From contig NZ_JAFIEU010000038.1 of NCBI RefSeq assembly GCF_020832325.1, positions 62,001 through 126,000 on the forward strand: a DNA stretch of 64,000 nucleotides. The letters are read 5' to 3'. Made by a program: the position numbers and the translations under genes. The notes under the pieces are model-generated. The model was not told the origin of the DNA. It did not search any database and was given only the letters and a program-made list of their open reading frames with translations. This DNA is from Lunatimonas sp. Lineage in GTDB: Bacteria; Bacteroidota; Bacteroidia; Cytophagales; Cyclobacteriaceae. This document shows, in pieces, positions 26,277 through 34,225 of the stretch. The stretch's first letter is position 1. The number at the start of each line of letters is the position of its first letter.

Positions 26277-27053
26277 ATGCATGTAAACGAACTATTGAGT
26301 CTAAAAGAGAAAGTCATCGTCGTGACTGGCGGGTCTGGACAATATGGCAAGTGCCTGGTAGAAGGCCTGGCTGAGGCGGGCGGAACGGTCATTACCACTT
26401 CCCGGGCTCTAGCTTCGGCGGAGAGAACTGCCGAAGCGTTTCAAGCTCAGGGTTTGCGAGTGATTCCCATGGTCCTGGACCAAGGGATTCCAGATTCTGT
26501 GATTGCTTTTCGCGATAAACTGTTGGCAGATTTTGGCCGACTAGATGTATTTGTCAACAATGCGGTTTCAAGACCCATGAAGGGGTACCGTGGACCGATC
26601 AGTCAGTTTGCCGAGTCCATGGAGGTAAATGCCACCGGTATGATGGACCTGCTACGGCAGATGACCGACCTGATCATCGCCTCAGGGGGAGGATCGGTAA
26701 TCAATATTGCTTCCATGATGGGTATGAAAGGACCCGATTTATCCAACTACGAAGGAACGACCATGGGAGACCTTCCACCTGATTATTTTTTTCACAATGC
26801 CGGGCTGATCAATATTACCCGCTTTATGGCAAAGATGCATGCTGGACAGAATATCCGGTTCAATTGCATCAGTCCGGGAGGTCTTTTTAACCATCAGCCA
26901 CAGGCCTTTTTGGATAATTACTGCCGCAAGGTTCCCATGCGCCGTATGGCCAACACCGATGACATCAAAGGGTTGGCGGTATTGCTGGCCTCGGATGCAG
27001 GAGTCTATATCAATGGAGAAAACATCCTAATGGACGGGGGGCTCCATGCGTGA
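26277..27053 (+). CDS. Short-chain dehydrogenase-like protein lacking the catalytic Lys
   Basis: This 258-residue SDR has VVTGGSGQYG for cofactor binding, FVNNAVSRP (NNA motif), INIASMMGMKG with the conserved Ser, and a C-terminal NILMDGG. At the YxxxK site it reads YFFHN, so the catalytic Lys is Asn, whereas the downstream paralogue at 27046 keeps YGVSK in the same alignment. It may be a non-catalytic partner or use another general acid. It overlaps the next SDR by eight bases. Confidence 0.8.
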   Translation: MHVNELLSLKEKVIVVTGGSGQYGKCLVEGLAEAGGTVITTSRALASAERTAEAFQAQGLRVIPMVLDQGIPDSVIAFRDKLLADFGRLDVFVNNAVSRPMKGYRGPISQFAESMEVNATGMMDLLRQMTDLIIASGGGSVINIASMMGMKGPDLSNYEGTTMGDLPPDYFFHNAGLINITRFMAKMHAGQNIRFNCISPGGLFNHQPQAFLDNYCRKVPMRRMANTDDIKGLAVLLASDAGVYINGENILMDGGLHA

Positions 27054-27858
27054 TATGGCTGGCACTAGGGAGGCGGATTTTGAAAGCATCTTTGATCTGC
27101 GTGGGAAGCTAATTTGGGTGGTTGGCGGTGCTGGCTATTTGGGACAGTCTGTGGTAAAGATGTTGGCCTCTGCAGGGGCAAGAGTGGTCTGTGCAGACCT
27201 CGCTGATAGGAGTAAAGCCTTTGTAAGTCAAGCCGGGCTGTTTCCACAAGTGATCCCGGTTTCACTGGATATTGCCGAAGAGGAGCAGGTAGAGGCCTTT
27301 GTTTCGCTGCTTTCTGCTGAATTGGGAGTGCCTGATGGGGCGGTCAACCTGACCTATGCAGCGTCTGGGAAGGCCTTTGACGACCTAACTGCGGCGGACT
27401 TCAACAGGGTAAATGAGGTAGGACTGACCGCCGCCTTTGTTTTTGGCAGAAAGGTTTGCGACCTTATGGCGCAGGCGGGGGGAGGTAGTTTCGTGACCTT
27501 TGGAAGTATGTACGGGATGGTTTCTCCAGACCCGGCGGCTTATCCTGCAAAGATGAATCCCAATCCAATAGAATACGGGGTCAGTAAAGCAGGTATTATT
27601 CAGATGACCAATTATTTTGCCATGCAATACGGAAAACGGGGAGTGCGTTGCAATTGCGTTTCTCCGGGGCCATTTCCGAGTCCTGAGGTTCAGGAGTCTC
27701 ACCCGGAATTTGTGCAAAGGCTGGCAGAAAAAACGCTTTTGAAGCGGGTAGGAAAGGCACCGGAAGTGGCCGGGGCCGTTTGTTTTCTGCTTTCACCCGC
27801 ATCTTCGTTTATGACAGGACATAATTTGGTGGTTGACGGAGGTTGGACCACTTGGTAA
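27046..27858 (+). CDS. Short-chain dehydrogenase/reductase (intact active site)
   Basis: This 270-residue SDR has WVVGGAGYLGQSVV for cofactor binding, FVTFGSMYGMV with the Ser, and YGVSKAGIIQMTNYFA with the Tyr-Lys pair. It ends in the typical GHNLVVDGGWTTW. It probably oxidises a hydroxyl of the island substrate. It overlaps the catalytically incomplete SDR by eight bases, which suggests that the two are made in equal amounts and may assemble together. Confidence 0.85.
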   Translation: MRDMAGTREADFESIFDLRGKLIWVVGGAGYLGQSVVKMLASAGARVVCADLADRSKAFVSQAGLFPQVIPVSLDIAEEEQVEAFVSLLSAELGVPDGAVNLTYAASGKAFDDLTAADFNRVNEVGLTAAFVFGRKVCDLMAQAGGGSFVTFGSMYGMVSPDPAAYPAKMNPNPIEYGVSKAGIIQMTNYFAMQYGKRGVRCNCVSPGPFPSPEVQESHPEFVQRLAEKTLLKRVGKAPEVAGAVCFLLSPASSFMTGHNLVVDGGWTTW

Positions 27859-27883
27859 ACCAATTCAATAAAACAGATTAGGT

Positions 27884-28273
27884 ATGAAAAAAATAGTGCA
27901 TCCAAAAAGAGATGAAAAATTCGTCACGGGGGCATACTCCGATGCGGTTTTGATTGACGGTTTTTTGTTTGTTTCCGGGCAGGCAGCCGTTGATTTCGAA
28001 ACCTCCCGCTTTGTCTTGGGTACGATCGAGGAGGAAACCGTCAGGACCTTGGAAAACATCAAAGCGATCGTGGAAGCCGCCGGGGCGACCATGAACGATA
28101 TCGTCAAATGTACGGTGCATTTGGCCGACATCCGGGAGTTTGACCGGTATAATGAGGTATATGCATCCTATTTTACCGGTGTAAAGCCCGCACGTACAAC
28201 GGTGCAGTCTGTACTGGCGGAGGGGCTAAAGGTGGAAATAGACTGTATAGTACGAATACCAACGGTCCGATAA
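27884..28273 (+). CDS. RidA-family enamine/imine deaminase
   Basis: This 129-residue protein is a RidA/YjgF family member, with GFLFVSGQAAVDF, IVKCTVHLADIREFDRYNEVY and KPARTTVQSV containing the conserved active-site Arg. RidA proteins hydrolyse reactive enamines and imines released by PLP or amine-oxidising enzymes. Its presence fits the two class III aminotransferase domains of the island. The gene lies 25 bases after the second SDR and one base before the dipeptidase. Confidence 0.85.
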   Translation: MKKIVHPKRDEKFVTGAYSDAVLIDGFLFVSGQAAVDFETSRFVLGTIEEETVRTLENIKAIVEAAGATMNDIVKCTVHLADIREFDRYNEVYASYFTGVKPARTTVQSVLAEGLKVEIDCIVRIPTVR

Positions 28274-28274
28274 A

Positions 28275-29360
28275 ATGTCGAAGCGATTAATCATTGATGG
28301 GCATTTGGATTTGGCCATGAATGCCATAGAGTGGAACCGGGATCTGCGGCTTGAGCTTAGGCAGGTCAGGCAGATGGAAATGCACATGAAGGATAAGCCG
28401 GATAGGGGCAAAGGTACGGTGACGCTGCCAGAACTCCGAAAGGGTAAGGTGGGTATCGTCGTGGCCACCCAACTGGCGCGGTATTCACCGCCCGACTCTG
28501 CACTTCCGGGTTGGAATTCACCTCAGCAGGCCTGGGCAATGACGCAGGGGCAGCTGGCGTGGTACCGCGAGATGGAATCGGCCGGTGAAATGAGACAGAT
28601 TCTTACCCGTGAGGATTTGGACGAAATGGTAGCCCTTTGGGGAAACGAAGCAATGCCCGATTCAGATAAGCCCATTGGCTACATCCTGAGTTTGGAAGGC
28701 GCAGATTCCTTGGTAGACGTTTCTTATTTGGAAAAAGCCTATGCGTATGGCGTTCGGGCATTGGGATTGTCGCATTTTGGACCGGGGAGGTACGCTCCTG
28801 GAACCAAGATGGAGGGTCCGATTACTCCGTTGGGGGAAGAGTTGCTGGAGGCCATGGGACGATTGAACATGATACTTGACGTCACCCACCTTACGGATCA
28901 GGGATTTGATCAGGCCATGGATCTGTACAAAGGACCGGTATGGGCCAGTCATCACAATGTGCGTAAAATTGTTCCCAACCAACGGCAATTGACAGACCCG
29001 CAAATCAAGCGTTTGGTGGAGCGAGGTGCCGTGATCGGGGGCATGTTGGATTGTTGGGCAATGGATATACGGTTTATTGACACCGTGTCAGATCCTTGGC
29101 AACTGGATATTCGGCTGGAGCAACTGATCGATCACTGGGACCACATCTGTCAGTTGGCCGGAAATACGCACCACGTAGCCATAGGCAGCGATTTGGATGG
29201 CATCTTTGGTACCGAGCAATCTCCCTGGGATCTCAACAGCGTGGCAGATCTCCAAAAATTCGAAGAGTTGTTGGATAAAAGGGGGTATAGTTCAGAGGAT
29301 ATAGATCGGATATTTCATGGCAACTGGCTACGTTTCCTGCGGGCAAGCTTACCAGTCTAA
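28275..29360 (+). CDS. Membrane-dipeptidase-family (M19) hydrolase
   Basis: This 361-residue protein has the M19 renal-dipeptidase fold: IIDGHLDLAM with the HxD metal pair, ILSLEGADSL with the bridging Glu, DVTHLTDQGFDQAM, WASHHNVRKI and VAIGSDLDGIFG. The family cleaves dipeptides, including some with D-residues, and related amides. There is no signal peptide, so it is cytosolic. In this setting it may cut an amide bond of the imported compound. It is followed by the second ceramidase-fold gene after 80 bases. Confidence 0.85.
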   Translation: MSKRLIIDGHLDLAMNAIEWNRDLRLELRQVRQMEMHMKDKPDRGKGTVTLPELRKGKVGIVVATQLARYSPPDSALPGWNSPQQAWAMTQGQLAWYREMESAGEMRQILTREDLDEMVALWGNEAMPDSDKPIGYILSLEGADSLVDVSYLEKAYAYGVRALGLSHFGPGRYAPGTKMEGPITPLGEELLEAMGRLNMILDVTHLTDQGFDQAMDLYKGPVWASHHNVRKIVPNQRQLTDPQIKRLVERGAVIGGMLDCWAMDIRFIDTVSDPWQLDIRLEQLIDHWDHICQLAGNTHHVAIGSDLDGIFGTEQSPWDLNSVADLQKFEELLDKRGYSSEDIDRIFHGNWLRFLRASLPV

Positions 29361-29440
29361 AAGGTTCTGATGACGCCAAAATGGAGCTTTCAGAAAGCGG
29401 TTAGGCTGATAGCTAGCTGCTAATAAAAAATGATAAAAAG

Positions 29441-30811
29441 ATGAACAGTAATACCGGATTGTATGCCGCTGCGGCACAGGTGGAGACTACTCCTCGATTG
29501 GGTACTGTGATCAACGGCGACTTTGTCCCACATTACGCCACCTCCATCCATGACCCACTCTTTGCAAAAGCTCTTGTACTTCGGAGCGCCGATACCACGT
29601 TGGTGGTTGTGGTAGTGGATATTTGTGTGATGGGGCAGGAGCTGCTTGACGAAGTAAAAAGTCTGATACAGCAAAATACCGGGATAGCTGCCGAAAACAT
29701 GCTGATTAGCAGCACCCATACCCATGCAGCAGGTGCGGTGGAGGAAGTTCATTTCGTACAGGCGGATCTGGCCTATAGGCGGTGGCTTCCGGGCCGTATC
29801 CTTCAGGCCGTGAAAGCTGCTTTAGCGCGCTTGGAGCCAGCTCGTTTGGGCTATGGCAAAGTCTTGGCTCCGGAGCACTTGCGTTGTAGACGGTATCAGA
29901 TGAAGGAAGACTATCAGCCACTTAATCCGGTAGCCGACTCGGTGGATTTGATCAAGACCAATCCCTTTGGTGTAGAGGATAAAATCATACATCCCATTGC
30001 CAAGCCTGATCCCGAGCTGTTTTTTGTCGCGCTACAGGGGATTTCGGGGAAGGCGATTAGTGTCTTGGCAAATTACGGTTTACATTACGTGGGTGACTGG
30101 CAAAATGGGACCATATCGGCAGACTATTTTGGCTATTTTGCCCGAGCGTTACAGGCAGAGTTAGGTGCAGGTGAGGACTTTGTCGGCATCATGAGCAACG
30201 GTACCAGCGGGGATGTGAACATTTGGGATTTTCACAACTCAAGCCTATATCCCACCGGCGACTTTCAGAAAAGCGCATTCATTGGGGCTGATCTGGCAGC
30301 CAAAGTAGCCCGGAAGATGGTTGATATCCATTGGGACTTAGATCCTGTTTTGGCGGCCAATACCGAAATGTTGTCAGTTGGGCGGCGCTTGCCTTCTGAT
30401 GAGGAATTGGATGCCGCTAAGCATCTTATGGAGGAGGGTGGCTTTGAATCCCTACAGGCTGATTATGCCGGTTGGCGCAAGTTGTATGCGCGGGAACAAT
30501 TCTTGTTGGCAGCATTCCATCCGGAAGCCACGGTTCCTCTTCAGTGTTTTCGTTTGGGTTCTCTTCGTATTGGAGCCCTACCGGGGGAGGTTTTCGCTTC
30601 TACGGGGTTGGCGTTGAAAGAAGCGATAAAGGGGCCCTATTTTTCCATTACCCTTGCCAACGGCAACCTGGGTTATATTCCCCCGGCCGAGGAACTGGAA
30701 AAAGGAGGGTACGAAACTTGGAGGTGCCGCATCAGTAATCTGGAAAGTGGTGCGGAGCGTCGGATACGTGAAGAGATGATCCGATTGGCGTACTTCGATG
30801 ATTCATTGTGA
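29441..30811 (+). CDS. Cytosolic ceramidase-fold hydrolase
   Basis: This 456-residue protein belongs to the neutral/alkaline ceramidase N-terminal family, with LISSTHTHAAG (metal motif), NYGLHYVGDW, and MSNGTSGDVNIW, where Asn replaces the Ser expected after GDV in true ceramidases. It has neither a signal peptide nor the DUF1080 domain of the paralogue at 4380-6653, so the pair covers both cell compartments. It probably hydrolyses an amide. It is the last gene of the catabolic island. Confidence 0.8.
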   Translation: MNSNTGLYAAAAQVETTPRLGTVINGDFVPHYATSIHDPLFAKALVLRSADTTLVVVVVDICVMGQELLDEVKSLIQQNTGIAAENMLISSTHTHAAGAVEEVHFVQADLAYRRWLPGRILQAVKAALARLEPARLGYGKVLAPEHLRCRRYQMKEDYQPLNPVADSVDLIKTNPFGVEDKIIHPIAKPDPELFFVALQGISGKAISVLANYGLHYVGDWQNGTISADYFGYFARALQAELGAGEDFVGIMSNGTSGDVNIWDFHNSSLYPTGDFQKSAFIGADLAAKVARKMVDIHWDLDPVLAANTEMLSVGRRLPSDEELDAAKHLMEEGGFESLQADYAGWRKLYAREQFLLAAFHPEATVPLQCFRLGSLRIGALPGEVFASTGLALKEAIKGPYFSITLANGNLGYIPPAEELEKGGYETWRCRISNLESGAERRIREEMIRLAYFDDSL

Positions 30812-30939
30812 GGCAGGGCAGTTTTGAGAATCGTTTATTCAGATCGCCAGAGCGGATCTCAGGTCATAGTAAACAGTTTGGTGTCCAAAGACGTTGATAC
30901 ATCATACACGTTTCAACTATAGCAAGAAATCTTTACCGT

Positions 30940-31542
30940 ATGCCAATAACCCTCCGAAAAGTTTTTCCGATCCTGTTCTTTTTAGTTCTCTGCTATCTTC
31001 CCACCTATGCTCAAGATGAGGGGAATGCGCTAAAGCAATACAACCTTGAGCGGATCCAATACAACAAGCAGGGCATGCTGATATTGGGTTCATGGGCGGT
31101 AGGAAATATGCTTTGGGGGGGATTCATGGCTGGCCGAACGAGTGGAGAGCTACAGGGTTTTCACCAGATGAATGCGTATTGGAACAGCGTTAACTTGTTG
31201 ATTGCTGGTTTTGGGTATTACTCTGCGATGAAGGAAGTACCCAGTGCGGAGTTTTGGGAGACGATACAACAGCAACAGAGCATCGAAAAAATCTTGTTGG
31301 TAAATGCGGGCTTGGATGTAGCCTACATGGCGACAGGGCTTTATATGCTCGAAAGGGGAAAGCGTAAAGACGATGCCCGGATACGGGGTTTTGGTAAGTC
31401 GGTTATCCTACAGGGAGCTTTTTTGATGTCCTTTGATGTCATCAAGTATTTTTACCATCATGCCCATGCCCAAGAGCTGCCAAAGATTGTCGAAAACCTT
31501 TCCGTAGGACCAAATGGAATTGGACTTAGGGTGGTGTTTTAG
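30940..31542 (+). CDS. Uncharacterised membrane protein
   Basis: This 200-residue protein has a signal peptide (VFPILFFLVLCYLPTYAQD) and three to four hydrophobic segments (MLILGSWAVGNMLWGGFMAG, NLLIAGFGYYSAM, ILLVNAGLDVAYMATGLYML, VILQGAFLMSFDVIKYF). It resembles the small Bacteroidota membrane proteins known only as DUFs. The surroundings give no function; it stands alone between the island and the SprT-like gene. Confidence 0.6.
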   Translation: MPITLRKVFPILFFLVLCYLPTYAQDEGNALKQYNLERIQYNKQGMLILGSWAVGNMLWGGFMAGRTSGELQGFHQMNAYWNSVNLLIAGFGYYSAMKEVPSAEFWETIQQQQSIEKILLVNAGLDVAYMATGLYMLERGKRKDDARIRGFGKSVILQGAFLMSFDVIKYFYHHAHAQELPKIVENLSVGPNGIGLRVVF

Positions 31543-31613
31543 TGCGGTGTTACGTGGGGGAAATTAGAGGGTGAATCCGGTTTACTTCGTCTCTTTGCAT
31601 TTTCTTTTTTATG

Positions 31614-31621
31614 TATATTTG
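31614..31621 (+). promoter_or_regulatory. Promoter of the SprT-like gene (TATATTTG)
   Basis: This is an exact TAnnTTTG element, with a TTTG at 31594-31597 sixteen bases upstream as a possible -33 box. It lies 17 bases before the GTG start at 31639, giving a short leader. Confidence 0.5.
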
Positions 31622-31638
31622 TTCCAAACGATTGCCTT

Positions 31639-32265
31639 GTGGCCTTGATTAAACCGGAAGATTGGACATCCTTTCTGTCAGGCCGTGTGCCGGACCACTC
31701 CATTGCCTATTGCTACGAGCTTTGGAAGGAAAACCCCTTTCATTTTGTGATAGCTAAATCACGGTCTTCCAAGCTCGGGGACTTTACCTACCGGAGAAAC
31801 AGAGCCGTTCAGAAAATTACGGTCAATCACGATCTAAACCCCTACCAATTTTTAATTACGTACGTCCATGAAGTGGCCCACCATCGGGTCTATGCAAAAT
31901 ACGGTGCATCCTGTATGCCGCATGGTGTGGAGTGGAAAAACGAGTTTCGACGGTTGATGGTACCCATGCTGGTTAGGGAGGTGTTTCCATTGGATATCCT
32001 TGTCCCACTGCGCAGGCATTTGGCCAATCCCAAAGCGAGCGCAGGCGCAGATCTATTTCTGATGAAGGAGCTTCGAAAGTACGATTCAGCAGATAATGGA
32101 GACACCGGTATGCTATTGAGTGACTTGGTGCTTGGGCAACGGTTTTTGTTCAAAAATCGCTTGTTCGAAAAATTAGAAAGCCGACGTACCAGGGTTCTCT
32201 GCGAGGAGGTAGGTACAGGTAGACGTTTCCTGATTTCCGGGCATGCTTCCGTGGAGAAACAATAG
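31639..32265 (+). CDS. SprT-like zinc metalloprotease domain protein
   Basis: This 208-residue protein starts with GTG; there is no in-frame ATG nearby. It has the SprT core with YVHEVAHHRVYAKYG (HExxH zinc site), the third ligand probably in MPHGVEWKNEF, and the VNHDLNPYQFLITYVHE helix. Some SprT-like proteins cut DNA-protein crosslinks; the role here is unproven. It has its own TATATTTG promoter and runs convergently with murQ. Confidence 0.8.
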   Translation: MALIKPEDWTSFLSGRVPDHSIAYCYELWKENPFHFVIAKSRSSKLGDFTYRRNRAVQKITVNHDLNPYQFLITYVHEVAHHRVYAKYGASCMPHGVEWKNEFRRLMVPMLVREVFPLDILVPLRRHLANPKASAGADLFLMKELRKYDSADNGDTGMLLSDLVLGQRFLFKNRLFEKLESRRTRVLCEEVGTGRRFLISGHASVEKQ

Positions 32266-32271
32266 CTACAT

Positions 32272-33087
32272 TTACATGTTTCTACTTTCAAACGCCGCCA
32301 CAGCTGCCCTAACCGATCCAAATTCGAGAAGCAGTTGTTTGGCTTTTTCTTCCGGCATGCCTGTGGCGTCTACAATCATTCGGGTCCCTCTCTTTACCAG
32401 TTTTTCGTTGGAAAGCTGCATATCCACCATCTTGTTTCCCTTTACTTTACCCAGTTTGATCATCACGCTCGTGGAGATCATATTGAGTACTAGTTTCTGG
32501 GCCGTTCCGGATTTCATCCGCGTGCTGCCGGTCACAAACTCCGGTCCAACGACCACCTCCACGGGTAGCTGAGCGGTAGCAGCGAGCGGACTGGCGGCGT
32601 TGCAAGTGATGCACCCGGTGAGTAGCCCAGTCTCGTTGGCAGCCTTAAGTCCCCCAATGACATAGGGTGTAGTGCCTGACGCTGCTATTCCAATCACGGA
32701 ATCGTGTTCGTTGAACCCGAATTTTTGGATATCCTCCCAGGCTTGTGCCGGATCATCCTCGGCATTCTCTACTGCCTTCCGGATAGCCGTATCGCCACCG
32801 GCAATTATCCCGATTACCAAATCATGCGGCACGCCATAGGTAGGAGGGCACTCGGAGGCATCCAAGATTCCCAACCGCCCACTCGTTCCTGCGCCGATAT
32901 AAAACAGCCTACCTCCGCATTCCATCCTAGGGACAATGGCAGCGACCAACCTCTCGATTTGGGGAAGGGATTTAGCCACTGCCAAAGGAACGGTCTGATC
33001 TTCTTTGTTCATGTGGGAAAGCAGCTCCGAAACGGACATCTGCTCCAAATTGTCATAGTATGAACTGCTTTCAGTTGTCGTGCTCAT
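32272..33087 (-). CDS. murQ: N-acetylmuramic acid 6-phosphate etherase
   Basis: This 271-residue protein is MurQ, which removes the lactyl ether from MurNAc-6-phosphate to give GlcNAc-6-phosphate in cell-wall recycling. The SIS sugar-isomerase fold shows GAGTSGRLGILDASECPPT and AASGTTPYVIGGL. It overlaps the kinase gene upstream by four bases (on the minus strand), so the two are coupled. This gives a MurNAc salvage operon: kinase, then etherase. Confidence 0.93.
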   Translation of the reverse strand: MSTTTESSSYYDNLEQMSVSELLSHMNKEDQTVPLAVAKSLPQIERLVAAIVPRMECGGRLFYIGAGTSGRLGILDASECPPTYGVPHDLVIGIIAGGDTAIRKAVENAEDDPAQAWEDIQKFGFNEHDSVIGIAASGTTPYVIGGLKAANETGLLTGCITCNAASPLAATAQLPVEVVVGPEFVTGSTRMKSGTAQKLVLNMISTSVMIKLGKVKGNKMVDMQLSNEKLVKRGTRMIVDATGMPEEKAKQLLLEFGSVRAAVAAFESRNM

Positions 33088-33929
33088 ATCTTATTTTGGT
33101 GATAAAGGGTGAGACCAGCAATGGGGGCCTCCAGAATAATGTCAATATGGATACCGAGATCGGCACCTACTTTTCGTAATATCTCTCCATTGTGAAAGGC
33201 TATGGAGCCTACAAAGCTGACCGGCTTGTTTTGGTAATTGGCGTACCGCATCACATGTCGTTTAAAGAAGTCGGAGAAACCATTGTAAAAAAGCTGAAAA
33301 CAGTACGGGTGGTTTTTATGGTCGTGAATGAACCTGCAAAAACTGGCCATGTATCGGTTCGGGAAAGGTTTTTGGTACACATTTTCCTGAATTTCCAAAT
33401 TTGTCAGTTGGTACTCCTCGAGTACCATTTCTCTGATTTCCTTTGGCATGTCGTCATAGATGAAATCCTGTAGAAAATGACGGCCTATGTACGATCCACC
33501 ACCCTCATCACCCAACAGGTATCCAGGAGAAGGGCGGTTGGCTACGATGTTTTCTCCATCGTAATCACCACTATTGGATCCCGTGCCCAAAATGCAGGCG
33601 ATGCCCGATTTGTGGCCACAAGTAGCTTTGGCGGAAGCCGTCAAGTCGTGGTCTACCGATACCCATGTGTCATCACCAAGAACACTTTTGATGAGTCTGG
33701 CTACCGTTTGTTTGTTCTTTTCGCCCGTGCATCCTGCTCCATAAAAGTATACCTCTTCGATGCTGCCTTTAAGAGACTGAATGTGCTCTGTCTGCAAATC
33801 CCTTAGCATGTCATCTGCCTGCTGGTAATAGGGATTGAATCCAACAGTTCGAAACTGTTCGATTTTTCCATCCTTACGTATTACCCTCCAGTCGGTTTTA
33901 CTGGAGCCACTGTCAGCTATCAGAATCAT
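33084..33929 (-). CDS. BadF/BadG-family MurNAc/GlcNAc kinase (MurK-like)
   Basis: This 281-residue protein is an ASKHA kinase of the BadF/BadG type, with ILIADSGSSKTDWRVI (phosphate 1), ILGTGSNSGDYDG (phosphate 2) and DEGGGSYIGR. Coupled to murQ, it probably phosphorylates MurNAc (and perhaps GlcNAc), as described for MurK next to MurQ in Tannerella forsythia. It starts two bases after the small cytochrome-b5-like gene. Confidence 0.85.
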   Translation of the reverse strand: MILIADSGSSKTDWRVIRKDGKIEQFRTVGFNPYYQQADDMLRDLQTEHIQSLKGSIEEVYFYGAGCTGEKNKQTVARLIKSVLGDDTWVSVDHDLTASAKATCGHKSGIACILGTGSNSGDYDGENIVANRPSPGYLLGDEGGGSYIGRHFLQDFIYDDMPKEIREMVLEEYQLTNLEIQENVYQKPFPNRYMASFCRFIHDHKNHPYCFQLFYNGFSDFFKRHVMRYANYQNKPVSFVGSIAFHNGEILRKVGADLGIHIDIILEAPIAGLTLYHQNKI

Positions 33930-33931
33930 GT

Positions 33932-34165
33932 TTATTTCAGGTATGCGATCGGTTCGAATTTATCAAATACGTTTGCCGTATGGGGGGCTATCAGCAATTC
34001 CTCCGTAAGGTCCTGACCCGCCCAGTGCTCGTAGTGTCTCCCGTTTTTCCAAAGCCGGGAACGACTCAAGTCATAGACCAACCCTTGGTAGGCTACGTAT
34101 ATCTCCGGTTTATCCTGTCCGTTATATAGAGCGAGCTGTGATCTTGTGATGGTTCTCATGAGCAT
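33932..34165 (-). CDS. Small cytochrome b5-like heme/steroid-binding protein
   Basis: This 77-residue protein matches the cytochrome b5-like heme/steroid-binding domain (MAPR-type), with ITRSQLALYNGQDKPEIYVA, YQGLVYDLSRSRLW and HYEHWAGQDLTEEL. The upstream TTG at 34177 lies in the promoter element, so the ATG at 34165 (or 34159) is the start. It is the first gene of the salvage operon, an odd partner for cell-wall recycling enzymes. Confidence 0.75.
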   Translation of the reverse strand: MLMRTITRSQLALYNGQDKPEIYVAYQGLVYDLSRSRLWKNGRHYEHWAGQDLTEELLIAPHTANVFDKFEPIAYLK

Positions 34166-34174
34166 TTGCTCTTT

Positions 34175-34182
34175 CAAAGATA
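34175..34182 (-). promoter_or_regulatory. Promoter of the b5-like/kinase/murQ operon (TATCTTTG)
   Basis: On the minus strand this is an exact TAnnTTTG element, about 10-16 bases before the candidate ATG starts at 34165 and 34159. Confidence 0.55.
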
Positions 34183-34225
34183 AATAATTTATAAAAAGAG
34201 CGAGCAGTTTTTTAAATTTTTTCCA

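Noticed and set aside
34175-34177. TTG start for the cytochrome-b5-like gene
   Set aside because: It lies inside the promoter element; the ATG at 34165 or 34159 follows it.
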